64,000 nt of DNA from an uncultured Collinsella sp. (GCA_900754075.1 CAAEBN010000044.1:1-64000), one strand, 5' to 3'. Shown: positions 40,181 to 50,020, counted from the first letter of the stretch. Numbers and translations are program-made. The notes: generated by a model not told the origin, from the letters alone.

Positions 40181-43100
40181 TTAAGCGAAGTAGGCTACGC
40201 CGCTCTCAAAGATCGGCATGAACTTATCGCCGGGGACATGCTCGGGCACATTGCGGTACAGGTTGTCGCCGCGACGCTCGGCATGGCCCATCTTGCCCAG
40301 GACGCGGCCGTCGGGGCTCGTGATGCCCTCGATGGCGAGTGCGGAGCCGTTGGGGTTGACGGAAAGATCCATGCTGGGCTTGCCGTCCTCGCCCACGTAC
40401 TGCGTGGCGACCTGGCCGTTGGCGATGAGTTGGGCGAGCACCTCGTCGTTGGCGACAAAGCGGCCCTCGCCGTGGCTGATGGCGACGGTGTAGGGGTCGT
40501 CCAGGCTGCACTGCGACAGCCACGGGGACAGGTTGGACGAGATACGGGTGCGCACCAGACGGCTCTGATGGCGACCGATGGTGTTGAACGTCAACGTGGG
40601 CGCATCGGGCGTGGCGTCGACGATGTCGCCGTAGGGCACCAGGCCGAGCTTAATCAGGGCCTGGAAGCCGTTGCAGATGCCCAGCATCAGGCCATCGCGG
40701 GCCTTGAGCAGGTCGCGGACTGCCTCGGTGACCTCGGGAGCGCGGAAGAACGCCGTGATGAACTTGGCGGAGCCATCGGGCTCGTCGCCGCCCGAGAAGC
40801 CGCCAGGGATCATGACAATCTGGCTTGCACGGATGCGGCGGGCAAGTTCGTGGGTGCTCTCGGCGACGGCCTCGGGCGTGAGGTTGTTGATCACGAAGGT
40901 GTCGGCCTCGGCGCCGGCGGCGCGGAAGGCACGGGCACTATCGTACTCGCAGTTGTTGCCGGGGAACACGGGGATGATCACGCGCGGGCGGGCGATCTTG
41001 GCGCCGCCGTACACGTGGATATCCTTGGCACGGAAGTCGATGGCCTCGACCTCGGGGGTCTCGCCGGCGCTGCGGTAGGCAAAGACGCCCTCGATGCCGC
41101 TCTCCCAGGCCTCCTGGAGCTTGGAGAGCTCGATGACCTCGGAGCCGGTGTCGATGACATAGCCCTCAACGGTGGTGCCCAGAGGCTCGACGACAACGCC
41201 GTCGGCGACCTCGGGCAGCTCGGCATCCTCGGCGAGCTCGACGATAAAGCTGCCATAGAGCGGGGTGAAGAGGCTCTCCACGTCCACATCCTCGGCAAGC
41301 TCGATACCGATCTGGTTGCCGACGCACATCTTAAAGAGGCTCTCGGCGCCGCAGCCATAGCCGGGCGTGGAGACGGCCAGGGCGTCGCCGGCGGTGGTGA
41401 GCGCTTCGACAGCGTCAAATGCGGCGAGAAGCTGCTGGGCATCGGGACGGTAGTCCTCGCCATAGGTGGCGGGGGCGATACGGACAACGCGGTGCGTCAG
41501 GCCCTTGAACTCGGGGGAGACGGCGCGGGCCGCCTTGCCTACGGCGACAGCGAAGCTAATCAGGGTCGGCGGAACGTTGAGCTCGCCGGCCTCGTCCTCA
41601 AACGAGCCGCTCATGGAGTCCTTGCCGCCGATGGCGCCGGCACCCAGGTCGACTTGGGCCATGAGGGCGCCCAGGACGGCTGCTGTGGGCTTGCCCCAGC
41701 GCTCGGCCTCGGTGCGCAGACGCTCGAAGTACTCCTGGAAGGAGAGATAGGCGCGTTTGTGCTCAAAGCCGGCAGCCACAAGTTTGGCGATGGACTCGAC
41801 CACGGACAGATAGGCGCCCGCAAACTGGTCGGCCTCCATCAGATAGGGGTTGAAGCCCCATGCCATGGCGCTTGCCGTGGTGGTCTCGCCGTCCACGGGG
41901 AACTTGGCGACCATGGCCGAGCTCGGGGTGAGCTGCGTCTTGCCGCCAAAAGGCATAAGCACGGTTGCGGCACCGATGGTGGAGTCGAAGCGCTCGGAAA
42001 GGCCCTTGTTGGAGGCAACGTTAAGGTCGGTGACAAGCGAGGTCATGCGCTCGGCAAGCGTGGTGCCGGCCCAGCTGGGCTGCCACACGCTGCGGGCGCA
42101 CACGTGGGCGACCTGGTGCTTGGGCGCGCCGTTGGAGTTGAGGAACTCGCGGGATAGGTCGACGATGGCGACACCGTTCCAGGCCATGCGCATGCGCGGC
42201 TCGGCGGTAACCTCGGCGATAACGGTCGCCTCCAGGTTTTCCTCGGCGGCGTAGCCCATGAACTCCTCGACGTCACCGTCGGCGACGGCGCAGGCCATGC
42301 GCTCCTGGGACTCGGAAATGGCGAGCTCGGTGCCGTCCAGGCCGTCGTACTTCTTGGTCACGGTGTCCAGGTCGACATACAGGCCGTCGGCAAGCTCGCC
42401 CACGGCGACCGAGACGCCGCCGGCGCCAAAGTCGTTGCAGCGCTTGATCAGGCGGCAGGCGTCGCCGCGGCGGAAGAGGCGCTGCAGCTTGCGCTCGACC
42501 GGGGCGTTGCCCTTCTGGACCTCGGCACCCGAGGTCTCGATGGACTCGGTGTTCTGGGTCTTGGAGGAGCCGGTGGCACCGCCGATGCCGTCACGGCCGG
42601 TGCGGCCGCCCAGCAGGATGATCTTGTCGGTGGGGGCGGGGCACTCGCGGCGCACGTGGTTTGCCGGGGTAGCGCCCACGACGGCGCCGACCTCCATGCG
42701 CTTGGCCACGTAGCCGGGGTGATAGAGCTCGTTGACCTGGCCGGTGGCAAGGCCGATCTGGTTGCCGTAGCTGGAGTAGCCGGCGGCAGCGGTGGTTACG
42801 AGCTTGCGCTGCGGCAGCTTGCCCTCGAGCGTCTCGGACACGGGGACGGTGGGGTCGCCGGCGCCGGTGACACGCATGGCCTGGTACACGTAGCTGCGGC
42901 CCGAGAGCGGGTCGCGGATGGCGCCGCCCACGCAGGTGGCGGCACCGCCGAAGGGCTCGATCTCGGTCGGGTGGTTGTGGGTCTCGTTCTTAAACAGGAA
43001 CAGCCAGTCCTGGTCCTCGCCGTCGACATCGACCTTCACCTTGACGGTGCAGGCGTTGATTTCCTCGGACTCGTCGACATCGGTCATGACGCCGGTCTTC

Positions 43101-43927
43101 TTAAGGTACTTGGCGCCGATGGTGCCCATGTCCATGAGGCAGACGGGCTTGGCGTCGCGGCCGAGTTCGTGGCGCATCTCCATGTAGCGGTCGAAGGCCT
43201 GCTGCACCACGGCGTCGTCGATCGTCACGTCGTCCAGGACGGTGCCGAAGGTGGTATGGCGGCAGTGATCGGACCAATAGGTGTCGATCACGCGGATTTC
43301 GGTGATGGTGGGGTCGCGATCCTCATCGCGGAAGTACTGCTGGCAGAAGGCGATGTCTGCCTCGTCCATGGCAAGGCCGCGATCGGCGATAAAGGCGGCA
43401 AGGCCGGCCTCATCGAGCTCGCGGAAGCCGTCGAGCACCTCGACGGGCTGGGGCTCGGGGGTCTCCATGTACAGAGTCTCGGGCAGGTCGAGCGAGGCGA
43501 TGCGCGCCTCGACGGGGTTCACCACGTAGTGCTTGATGGCCTCGATGGCGGCTTCGTCCAGAGCGCCCGAGATCATATAGACCTTGGCGGAGCGCACGGC
43601 GGGGCGCTCGCCCTGGCTGATGAGCTGCACGCACTCGCTGGCGGAGTCGGCGCGCTGGTCAAACTGGCCAGGAAGGAATTCGACGGCAAAGACGGCGCCA
43701 TCGCTTGCGGGGAGCTCGTCGTAGGTCACATCGACCTGGGGCTCGCTAAAGACGGTCGGCACGCAGGAGCGGAAAAGCTCCTCGTCGATGCCCTCGACGT
43801 CGTAGCGGTTGATGATCCTCAGGGCCTCGATGCCCTTGATGCCGAGAATTTCGGTCAGCTCGCCCTTGAGCTGCTGAGCCTCGACGTCGAACCCGGGTTT
43901 CTTCTCCACGTAGATACGAGAGACCAT
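40181..43927 (-). CDS. purL: Phosphoribosylformylglycinamidine synthase, single chain (PurL)
   Basis: Catalyses the ATP- and glutamine-dependent fourth step of purine synthesis, FGAR to FGAM. The 1248-residue chain combines the synthase domains with a C-terminal class I glutaminase, as in the large PurL type. Visible segments: FKNETHNHPTEIEPFGGAATCVGG (ATP/FGAR binding), GGRTGRDGIGGATGSSK, GGKDSMSG and, in the glutaminase, MIPGGFSGGDEPDG and the nucleophile Cys in GICNGFQ. ATG 43927 has AGGAA upstream; a 36-residue upstream extension lacks one. Single gene, without other pur genes around it, between EamA and the divergent antiporter. Confidence 0.96.
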   Translation of the reverse strand: MVSRIYVEKKPGFDVEAQQLKGELTEILGIKGIEALRIINRYDVEGIDEELFRSCVPTVFSEPQVDVTYDELPASDGAVFAVEFLPGQFDQRADSASECVQLISQGERPAVRSAKVYMISGALDEAAIEAIKHYVVNPVEARIASLDLPETLYMETPEPQPVEVLDGFRELDEAGLAAFIADRGLAMDEADIAFCQQYFRDEDRDPTITEIRVIDTYWSDHCRHTTFGTVLDDVTIDDAVVQQAFDRYMEMRHELGRDAKPVCLMDMGTIGAKYLKKTGVMTDVDESEEINACTVKVKVDVDGEDQDWLFLFKNETHNHPTEIEPFGGAATCVGGAIRDPLSGRSYVYQAMRVTGAGDPTVPVSETLEGKLPQRKLVTTAAAGYSSYGNQIGLATGQVNELYHPGYVAKRMEVGAVVGATPANHVRRECPAPTDKIILLGGRTGRDGIGGATGSSKTQNTESIETSGAEVQKGNAPVERKLQRLFRRGDACRLIKRCNDFGAGGVSVAVGELADGLYVDLDTVTKKYDGLDGTELAISESQERMACAVADGDVEEFMGYAAEENLEATVIAEVTAEPRMRMAWNGVAIVDLSREFLNSNGAPKHQVAHVCARSVWQPSWAGTTLAERMTSLVTDLNVASNKGLSERFDSTIGAATVLMPFGGKTQLTPSSAMVAKFPVDGETTTASAMAWGFNPYLMEADQFAGAYLSVVESIAKLVAAGFEHKRAYLSFQEYFERLRTEAERWGKPTAAVLGALMAQVDLGAGAIGGKDSMSGSFEDEAGELNVPPTLISFAVAVGKAARAVSPEFKGLTHRVVRIAPATYGEDYRPDAQQLLAAFDAVEALTTAGDALAVSTPGYGCGAESLFKMCVGNQIGIELAEDVDVESLFTPLYGSFIVELAEDAELPEVADGVVVEPLGTTVEGYVIDTGSEVIELSKLQEAWESGIEGVFAYRSAGETPEVEAIDFRAKDIHVYGGAKIARPRVIIPVFPGNNCEYDSARAFRAAGAEADTFVINNLTPEAVAESTHELARRIRASQIVMIPGGFSGGDEPDGSAKFITAFFRAPEVTEAVRDLLKARDGLMLGICNGFQALIKLGLVPYGDIVDATPDAPTLTFNTIGRHQSRLVRTRISSNLSPWLSQCSLDDPYTVAISHGEGRFVANDEVLAQLIANGQVATQYVGEDGKPSMDLSVNPNGSALAIEGITSPDGRVLGKMGHAERRGDNLYRNVPEHVPGDKFMPIFESGVAYFA

Positions 43928-44111
43928 TGGTTCCTGCCTTCCTGATCGGTTGGGCGTACGGTACGGTATGCGGCAGCGGTCGGTTTGCGGGGTCTGCCCT
44001 GCGGTCGCCTTGAGCCACATGTTTGTAAACCTCACTATGATACGACAGCTCGCGGCGCGTTGAGGACGGCGAGGGTGCTACAGTGATGCGCAAACAAGAG
44101 AAAGGCATCAC

Positions 44112-45674
44112 ATGGCATTCGTTTCACTCGCCATCATCGCGCTCGTGGCCTTTGCAAGCCCCTTCATCGCCTCGGCGATTCCCGGAAAACCCGTTCCCGA
44201 GACCGTCTTTTTGCTCGTGTTCGGTGCGGTGCTGGGACCCCATATGCTCGGCGTCATCCATGTAGATGCCGAGGTCTCGCTGGTGTCCGAGCTCGGCCTG
44301 GCCTTTTTGTTCCTGCTCGCCGGCTTTGAGATCGACCCCAAGAGCATCACGGGTGTCGAGGGGCGCTACGGCTTGGCGACGTGGGTCGTCACGTTTGGTA
44401 TCGCCTGGCTTGCCGTGCGCTTTACCCCGTGGTTCTCGGTCAGTCATTTCGACGGTATCGCCGTGACGCTTGCCCTCACTTCTACGGCGCTCGGCACGCT
44501 CGTGCCCATCATGCGCGAGCGCTCGCTCACCGGCACGCGTGTGGGCGACTCGATTCTCGCGTATGGCACTTGGGGCGAGCTCGGTCCCGTGCTCGCCATG
44601 TCGGTGCTGCTGTCTGCTCGCACTGGCATCCAAACGCTCGTAATCCTTGGCTTGTTTGCTGTAGTCTGCGTGCTGCTGGCCGTGGTCCCAAGCCGCTCCA
44701 AGCGCGTCGGCAGCCGCTTCTTTGCGTTTGTCGAGGAGCGCGCCGATACCACGTCGCAGACCTTCGTGCGCCTGACGGTGCTCATCCTGGTCACGCTTGT
44801 GGCATTCTCGGCCGTCTTTGACCTCGACATCGTGTTGGGTTCTTTTGCCGCCGGCTTTGTCTTGCGCTACATCATCCCCGAGGGCAACCATACGCTGGAG
44901 ACCAAGCTCGACGGCCTGGCCTACGGCTTTTTGATTCCGGTGTTCTTTACCGTATCGGGCGCAAAGATCGACCTGACGGCCGTGGCATCGCGCCCGGGCT
45001 TGCTCGCGGGCTTTATCGTGGCGTTGTTGATTATTCGCGCCGTGCCCATCCTCGTCTCTATGAGCATTTGCCCTGCGACGCGAGATGTGTCGGCGTATGG
45101 TCGCATTACCGTGGCCCTGTACTGCACCACGGCGCTGCCGATCATCGTTGCCGTAACGAGCGTGGCCGTCAACGCGGGCGCGCTGTCGCAAGATATTGCG
45201 TCGGTCATGGTTGCCGCCGGTGCCATCACGGTGTTCTTGATGCCACTGCTCGCGCAGCTCTTCTACCGCGTGGTCGACGCTGCACCGGTCGCTGCCGTGG
45301 CAGAGGTTGCCGAGCATCCATCCGATGCGCTCGACATTCTGCGCGCCCATCACGATTTGGCGAGCCTGCTCGCACGCGAGCATGAGCTTTTGACCTCGCA
45401 TGGCCATGGGCGTTCGTTCGACGGCATACCTACCCTTGATTCCATTGCCGACCGCCTCTCGACCGAGGCGGCAAACGGGCACATCGATGCCCGTATCGTG
45501 GACGCCGCTCATTTGCTGGCCGAGAAGACCTATGGCGACGAGATCGACCCGTCCAAGCTGACTCCGCGTGAGCGCCGCCGCCTGGAGCGCGCCAAGCTCG
45601 CCGTGCGCGAATACCGCCGCCGCATGCTGGAGCTCTACGCGCGCGATGAAGCCCAGGACGACGACGGTAAGTAG
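44112..45674 (+). CDS. Cation:proton antiporter (CPA2 family)
   Basis: A 520-residue protein with about twelve membrane segments (1-400) and a hydrophilic C-terminal tail (about 400-520) rich in Arg/Glu. CPA2 landmarks are LLVFGAVLGPHMLGV, FLFLLAGFEIDP, TSTALGTLVPIMRE and FFTVSGAKIDL. It probably exchanges Na+ or K+ for protons; the tail contains no TrkA-N domain. The start is ATG 44112 after AAGAGAAAGGC. Promoter for this gene and purL must share the 184-bp divergent gap. Downstream lies the phased repeat array. Confidence 0.82.
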   Translation: MAFVSLAIIALVAFASPFIASAIPGKPVPETVFLLVFGAVLGPHMLGVIHVDAEVSLVSELGLAFLFLLAGFEIDPKSITGVEGRYGLATWVVTFGIAWLAVRFTPWFSVSHFDGIAVTLALTSTALGTLVPIMRERSLTGTRVGDSILAYGTWGELGPVLAMSVLLSARTGIQTLVILGLFAVVCVLLAVVPSRSKRVGSRFFAFVEERADTTSQTFVRLTVLILVTLVAFSAVFDLDIVLGSFAAGFVLRYIIPEGNHTLETKLDGLAYGFLIPVFFTVSGAKIDLTAVASRPGLLAGFIVALLIIRAVPILVSMSICPATRDVSAYGRITVALYCTTALPIIVAVTSVAVNAGALSQDIASVMVAAGAITVFLMPLLAQLFYRVVDAAPVAAVAEVAEHPSDALDILRAHHDLASLLAREHELLTSHGHGRSFDGIPTLDSIADRLSTEAANGHIDARIVDAAHLLAEKTYGDEIDPSKLTPRERRRLERAKLAVREYRRRMLELYARDEAQDDDGK

Positions 45675-45721
45675 TCGATAGTCTCTCAAGGGAGTCGCGT
45701 CACGCTTTGAAGGCTGGAAAC

Positions 45722-45921
45722 GGGATGTGGTTTCCGAAACAGGGGCCGTTGGGAAACGGTGTCCCGGAATGGGCGTCCAGAGTGGGACGCGCTTTCCGCG
45801 AGAGACCCGTTGCGGAAACCACTTCCCAGAATCTGCGTTCAAAACGGGACGCAGTTTCCGCAAGGAGGTCCTGGGGGAAACCGTGCCCCGTTCTGATCCG
45901 AAATACTGGGACATAGTTTCC
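45722..45921. repeat. 62-bp-period array of inverted 14-bp motifs (seven sites)
   Basis: The motif GGGACRYRGTTTCC (or its complement) occurs seven times with strictly alternating orientation: starts at 45722(+), 45752(-), 45784(+), 45814(-), 45846(+), 45876(-), 45908(+). The start-to-start steps alternate 30 and 32 bp, so the array is 3.2 copies of a 62-bp tandem unit. Each plus/minus pair can fold as a hairpin with a 16-nt loop. The internal four bases vary; the outer GGGA and GTTTCC are best kept. It lies between convergent genes. No protein gene is likely in it. Confidence 0.85.
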
Positions 45922-45934
45922 CTTTCATAACAGA

Positions 45935-45980
45935 AGAAGGCGCGCTGCCTGCAGTTGATGCAGACGGCGCGCCTTCTTTG
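45935..45980. terminator. Bidirectional terminator between antiporter and SDR gene
   Basis: AGAAGGCGCGC (45935-45945) pairs exactly with 45967-45977, and an inner CTGCA/TGCAG stem extends it. The right side is followed by TTGTTGG and the left is preceded by A-rich sequence on the plus strand. Confidence 0.65.
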
Positions 45981-46020
45981 TTGGACTATATTGAGGCTGG
46001 GAGCTGAGGCTTGTGGCCCC

Positions 46021-46770
46021 TTAGGAGCGGGCGGCTCCGTCGACGGGGAGCACGGCGCCCGTGACATAGGATGACATGTCGCTCGCTAGGAAAACGAAGG
46101 CGTTGGCGACGTCCTCGGGCTCGCCCATGCGGCCGAGCGGGATGGTGGCGATGATGGGCTTGATGACCTCTTCGGGCAGGTTGGCGACCATGTCGGTCTT
46201 GGTTACGCCTGGGGCGACGGCGTTGACGCGAATACCCATGGGGGCGAGCTCGCGCGAGAGCGACTGGACCATGCCGTTGACGGCAAACTTGGACGTGGGG
46301 TAGCCGACGCCAGAGGGCTGACCGTACTTGGCGACCATCGAGCTCGTGGTGGTGATGGTGCCGCCGTGGCCGGCCTCGGTCATGATCTTGGCGGCAGCCT
46401 GGTGGCCGTTAAAGACGGCGACGACGTTGAGGTCCATGACTTTGGCGAACTCCTCGGCCGTGTAGTCCAAAAGGGGCGAGCGCTGGGAGATGCCGGCGTT
46501 GTTAACGACCGTGTCCAGGCCACCCATGTCGGCGGCTGCCTCGGTAAAGGCCTCGGTTACGGCCTCGAGCGAGGTGAGGTCGCAGGTGCGGCCCCAGACC
46601 TTGGCCTCGGGATAGGCTGCGGCTAGCTTTTCAACGGCGGCGTCGGCAGTTTCCTGACGCGAGCCAAAGACCGTGACGGCGGCGCCCTCCTCGATAAAGC
46701 GACAGGCGATGGCATAGCCGATACCGCGCGTGCCTCCGGTGATGATTGCTTTCTTGCCCTCGAGCAACAT
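46021..46770 (-). CDS. Short-chain dehydrogenase/reductase (FabG-like)
   Basis: A 249-residue SDR with NAD(P)-binding GGTRGIGYA, NNAG, the catalytic Ser of TTTSSMVAKYG, and YPTSK (Tyr/Lys), then APGVTKTDM and the C-terminal SYVTGAVLPVDGAA. The length and motif set are classical. The substrate could be an acyl-ACP, sugar or steroid-type ketone; no context points to one. ATG 46770 has GGAGG 5 nt upstream. It is a single gene between the antiporter and homoserine dehydrogenase. Collinsella-type bacteria carry SDRs acting on bile acids; the sequence does not show that here. Confidence 0.88.
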   Translation of the reverse strand: MLLEGKKAIITGGTRGIGYAIACRFIEEGAAVTVFGSRQETADAAVEKLAAAYPEAKVWGRTCDLTSLEAVTEAFTEAAADMGGLDTVVNNAGISQRSPLLDYTAEEFAKVMDLNVVAVFNGHQAAAKIMTEAGHGGTITTTSSMVAKYGQPSGVGYPTSKFAVNGMVQSLSRELAPMGIRVNAVAPGVTKTDMVANLPEEVIKPIIATIPLGRMGEPEDVANAFVFLASDMSSYVTGAVLPVDGAARS

Positions 46771-46922
46771 GGTGCCTCCATTCTTCGGGGGTTGGACATA
46801 CGCAGCACAGCGTAGCGGTAGCCGGAATCGGCCGCGTTTGCATATCGGTGAACGGTAGCCCGCGTTACCGATGAGCGGCTCGCGCAAATGTGCTCTGCCG
46901 TTGTGCTTAGGGCAGGAGACAA

Positions 46923-46957
46923 AAGGGCTCCCGTCCCACATCGGACGGGAGCCCTCA
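46923..46957 (-). terminator. Terminator of hom
   Basis: GGGCTCCCGTCC pairs exactly with GGACGGGAGCCC across a 6-nt loop. On the minus strand it is followed by TTTTGT, 30 bp after the hom stop codon. Confidence 0.8.
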
Positions 46958-46985
46958 AAGCGCGTATTGCTAGGCGATTGATGGA

Positions 46986-48329
46986 CTAGTTGGCCATGAC
47001 GCCTTCGGTCCAGGCCTCGACGTCCTCGATGCGCAGGACGTTGGCGACTTCGGCCACGCAGTCGACGCTGGCAAGCTCGGCGGCGGCAGCCTGGACGTCC
47101 TTCTCGAGCGCGCGGTGCGTCAGGAAGATGACCGAGCAGGTATCGCTAGCGCCCGACTTGCCGTCCTCGACCTGGTTGATGAGCGAGATCGAGATGTTGT
47201 GCTTGGCAAAGATGTCGACCGTCTCGGACAGGGCGCCCACGCGGTCGGCGACCTTCAGGCGCACATAGTACTTGGTCTGGAGTTCGTCCATGGGCTTAAA
47301 GGCGAGGTTGTGACCATAGGGCTCAATCTCGGGCAGCGGAGCCACGCCGCGGCTGATCTGCTCGGAGAGCGACAGGATATCGCCCACGACGGCGCTCGCG
47401 GTGGGGAAGGAGCCTGCGCCGGCACCGTAGAACATGGTCTCGCCCACGGCGTCGCCTACCACGTAGACGGCGTTCATGGCGCCGTTGACCTTGGCGAGCA
47501 TGTGATCGGCGGGGATCAGCGTGGGGTGCACACGGACGTCGACGCCGGCGTCGGTGTTGCGGGCGATGCCGAGCAGCTTAATGGTGTAGCCGAGTTCGCG
47601 GGCCTGGGCGATGTCCTCGGTGCCGATGGTACGGATACCCTGCTGGTACACATCATCGGTGGTCACGCGGGTGCCAAAGCCGATGGAGGCGAGGATCGCC
47701 GTCTTGCTGGCGGCGTCGAAGCCGTCGACGTCGGCGGACGGGTCGGCCTCGGCGTAGCCCTTGGCCTGGGCGTCGGCGAGCACGTCGGCGTAATCGGCGC
47801 CCTCGGCGTCCATGCGCGACAGGATGTAGTTGGTGGTGCCGTTGAGAATGCCGGCGATGGTCAGGATCTTGTTGCCCACCAAGTCGTGCTCGAGCGTGCT
47901 CACGATGGGGATGCCGCCGCCGCAGCTGGCCTCGCACTTAATCTGCACGCCGCATGCGCGCGCCTTCTCGGCGAGCGTCTCGACATGACGGCCCAGCAGG
48001 GCCTTGTTGGCAGAGACGACGTGCTTGCCGTTCTCGAAGGCGGTGGTAAAGATCTCGGTTGCGGGATGCTCGCCGCCGATCAGCTCGACGACGATGTCGA
48101 CGGCGGGGTCGGTGACGACATCGTGCCAGTCGCTCGTAAAGGCTTCGCGCTCAATGCCTGCTGCCTCGGCCTGCTCCCAAGCAAGCGCGCAGGCGCGGGT
48201 CAACTTAAGGTCGATGCCGTAGGCTGCCAGGTACTCATCGTGGTGGCTCTTGATCAGACGGGCCACGCCGCCGCCGACGGTTCCCAGACCGATCAGACCG
48301 ACGTTCACGGTGCGCAGGGGTTCGCTCAT
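46986..48329 (-). CDS. hom: Homoserine dehydrogenase with C-terminal ACT domain
   Basis: Reduces aspartate semialdehyde to homoserine for threonine, methionine and isoleucine synthesis. The 447-residue protein has the NAD(P)-binding GLIGLGTVGGGV, VVELIGGEHPA, VVSANKALLG, the catalytic EASCGGGIPI and GILNGTTNYIL, and GYAEADPSADVDGFDAA. A C-terminal ACT domain (about 360-440, YVRLKVADRVGALSETV) suggests allosteric control by threonine. The ATG is preceded by AAGGAGC. It is divergent from the liv operon across 253 bp. No thrB or thrC is adjacent. Confidence 0.95.
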   Translation of the reverse strand: MSEPLRTVNVGLIGLGTVGGGVARLIKSHHDEYLAAYGIDLKLTRACALAWEQAEAAGIEREAFTSDWHDVVTDPAVDIVVELIGGEHPATEIFTTAFENGKHVVSANKALLGRHVETLAEKARACGVQIKCEASCGGGIPIVSTLEHDLVGNKILTIAGILNGTTNYILSRMDAEGADYADVLADAQAKGYAEADPSADVDGFDAASKTAILASIGFGTRVTTDDVYQQGIRTIGTEDIAQARELGYTIKLLGIARNTDAGVDVRVHPTLIPADHMLAKVNGAMNAVYVVGDAVGETMFYGAGAGSFPTASAVVGDILSLSEQISRGVAPLPEIEPYGHNLAFKPMDELQTKYYVRLKVADRVGALSETVDIFAKHNISISLINQVEDGKSGASDTCSVIFLTHRALEKDVQAAAAELASVDCVAEVANVLRIEDVEAWTEGVMAN

Positions 48330-48582
48330 AGATAGCTCCTTCGTGCATCTTATAGATGGATTAACCGCTTAAAGGTTGAGTGCATTCTAGCGTGAACCGA
48401 GGGCGCGTGCTCGCCAGGCAACAGGAGTCGCACAAAACGGCACCCCCGAAACGCTGCGGAAACATTGGAAACATGCTCGCTACAAACGGAACTCCGTAAC
48501 AAACTGTCAACGTTTGCACCATAAGGTTTGCCCCGTACCGCAAGACGGCCGCACCGCGGCCAACGAAATAAAGGGGGACACC

Positions 48583-49749
48583 ATGTTCAACATCAACAGC
48601 ACGCTCAGCCGTAGGAACTTTCTCGCCGGCACCGCGGCGCTCGGCACCGCCGCCGCACTCGCTGGTTGCTCGTCGGGTGGCTCGGATGGCGGCTCCGCCG
48701 ATGACGGCAAGACCTTCAAGATCGGTGTCATCGGCCCTCTGACCGGCGCCGCGGCAACCTATGGCGTTTCGGCCGAGAGGGGTGCCAAGCTCGCCGCCAA
48801 GGATTTCTCGACCAAGGACCTCAAACTCTCGCTTAAGTCCGAGGATGACGTCGCCGACGGTGAGAAGGCCATCAACGCCTTCAATACCCTGTGCGACTGG
48901 GGCATGCAGGCACTCGTCGGCCCCGTTACCACCGGTGCCGCCGTCGCCGTCTCGGGCGAGATCGCCGACGATATGCTCATGGTCACGCCTTCGGCCTCGT
49001 CGCTCGACGTCACCAAGGATAAGACCACGGTCTTTCAGGTTTGCTTCACCGATCCCACCATGGGCGCCAGCGCCGCGAAGTTCTTGGCCGAGAAGTACGC
49101 GGATACCAAGATCGCCCTGTTCTACAACTCCGGCGATACGTATAGCTCGGGCGTTGCCGATGCCTTTGCCGAGCAGGCCAAGGCATCCAAGCTCGACATC
49201 GTCGATACCGAGACCTTTAAGGACGATTCCGCCACGAGCTTTACCAACCAGCTGACCAAGGCCAAGGAGGCCGGCGCCACGCTCATCTTTGCGCCGATCT
49301 ACTACACGCCGGCGTCCGTTTTGCTCAAGAACGCCAAGGACATGGGCTACGACATGACCCTTATGGGTACCGACGGCATGGACGGCCTGCTCTCTGTGGA
49401 AGGCTTCGATACCTCTCTTGCCGAGGGCGTACTGCTCATGACCCCGTTTTCGGCTGACGATGAGAAGAATGCCGACTTCGTCAAGGCCTATAAGGATGCC
49501 TACGACGAGACGCCCAACCAGTTTGCCGCCGACGCTTACGATTGCGTTCACGCAATCGTCGAGGCTATCGATAAGGCGGGGATTGACATTTCGGCCGACG
49601 GTGCCGACATTGCCGGCGACCTTGCCAAGGCCATGCGCAAGATCAAGATCGAGGGCCTGACGGGCGAGCTGACGTGGAACGACGAGGGCCAGGTCGAAAA
49701 GCCCGCTACGGCCTATGTGATTCAGGACGGCAAGTACATCGCCGCCTAA
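48583..49749 (+). CDS. Branched-chain amino-acid ABC transporter substrate-binding lipoprotein 1
   Basis: A 388-residue LivJ-type periplasmic-binding-fold protein. The N-terminus has RR (SRRNFL) followed by a hydrophobic stretch and the lipobox LAGC, so it is a lipid-anchored protein that may use the Tat route. FKIGVIGPLTGAAATYGVSAERGAKLAAK and the later segments match the leucine/amide-binding family. AAGGGGGA precedes ATG 48583. The second binding-protein gene follows after 270 bp. The two are close paralogues: the stretch from ETFKDDSATSFTNQLTKAK to YTPASVLLKNAKDMGYD is nearly identical. It should feed the LivHMGF permease. Confidence 0.9.
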   Translation: MFNINSTLSRRNFLAGTAALGTAAALAGCSSGGSDGGSADDGKTFKIGVIGPLTGAAATYGVSAERGAKLAAKDFSTKDLKLSLKSEDDVADGEKAINAFNTLCDWGMQALVGPVTTGAAVAVSGEIADDMLMVTPSASSLDVTKDKTTVFQVCFTDPTMGASAAKFLAEKYADTKIALFYNSGDTYSSGVADAFAEQAKASKLDIVDTETFKDDSATSFTNQLTKAKEAGATLIFAPIYYTPASVLLKNAKDMGYDMTLMGTDGMDGLLSVEGFDTSLAEGVLLMTPFSADDEKNADFVKAYKDAYDETPNQFAADAYDCVHAIVEAIDKAGIDISADGADIAGDLAKAMRKIKIEGLTGELTWNDEGQVEKPATAYVIQDGKYIAA

Positions 49750-50020
49750 GTGCGCATAAAGCGCGACCGGTGAGGCCGTTTTATTCAGGGCAGGGACGCC
49801 TGTAACAGAACGGAAACATTACTTTCACACAATAAAGTGGCATTACTGTATAAAGTAATAGAAATACACAGAATTATGGATAAATGGACAAATCCAAAGA
49901 AAAGTTGAAATAATCGCCACTTTCCTTAACTAAAGCGTCTAGTATTTTGCGAACGCCGAACACGGCGAAGGATGGCCTGTCGGGTAACCGAAACCCGACG
50001 AGATTTGAGAGGAGAGCCGC
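49750..50020 (+). promoter_or_regulatory. AT-rich intergenic region between tandem binding-protein genes
   Basis: The stretch is markedly AT-rich (49815-49920) with no gene. ATTACT/AGTAAT (around 49842-49859) is a palindromic candidate operator. GTCGGGT/ACCCGAC (about 49979-49999) forms a 7-bp hairpin in the leader just before GAGAGGAG, the ribosome-binding site of the second gene. A separate promoter for the second copy is likely. Confidence 0.4.

Noticed and set aside
40142..42157. Gly/Val-rich 671-codon plus-strand frame opposite purL
   Set aside because: Shadow of purL, whose motifs are complete on the minus strand.
45722..45921. CRISPR array
   Set aside because: Repeat units are 14 bp with alternating orientation and 16-18-bp spacers, with no cas gene nearby; unlike any CRISPR layout.
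44124..46067. Open frame of 647 codons on the minus strand crossing the repeat array
   Set aside because: Antisense to the antiporter; the part over the array is a translation of the repeated motif, not a conserved protein.
46021..46770. Hydroxysteroid dehydrogenase for bile acids
   Set aside because: The SDR motifs are generic and nothing in the sequence fixes the substrate; the BASS transporter lies 12 kb away and is no evidence.
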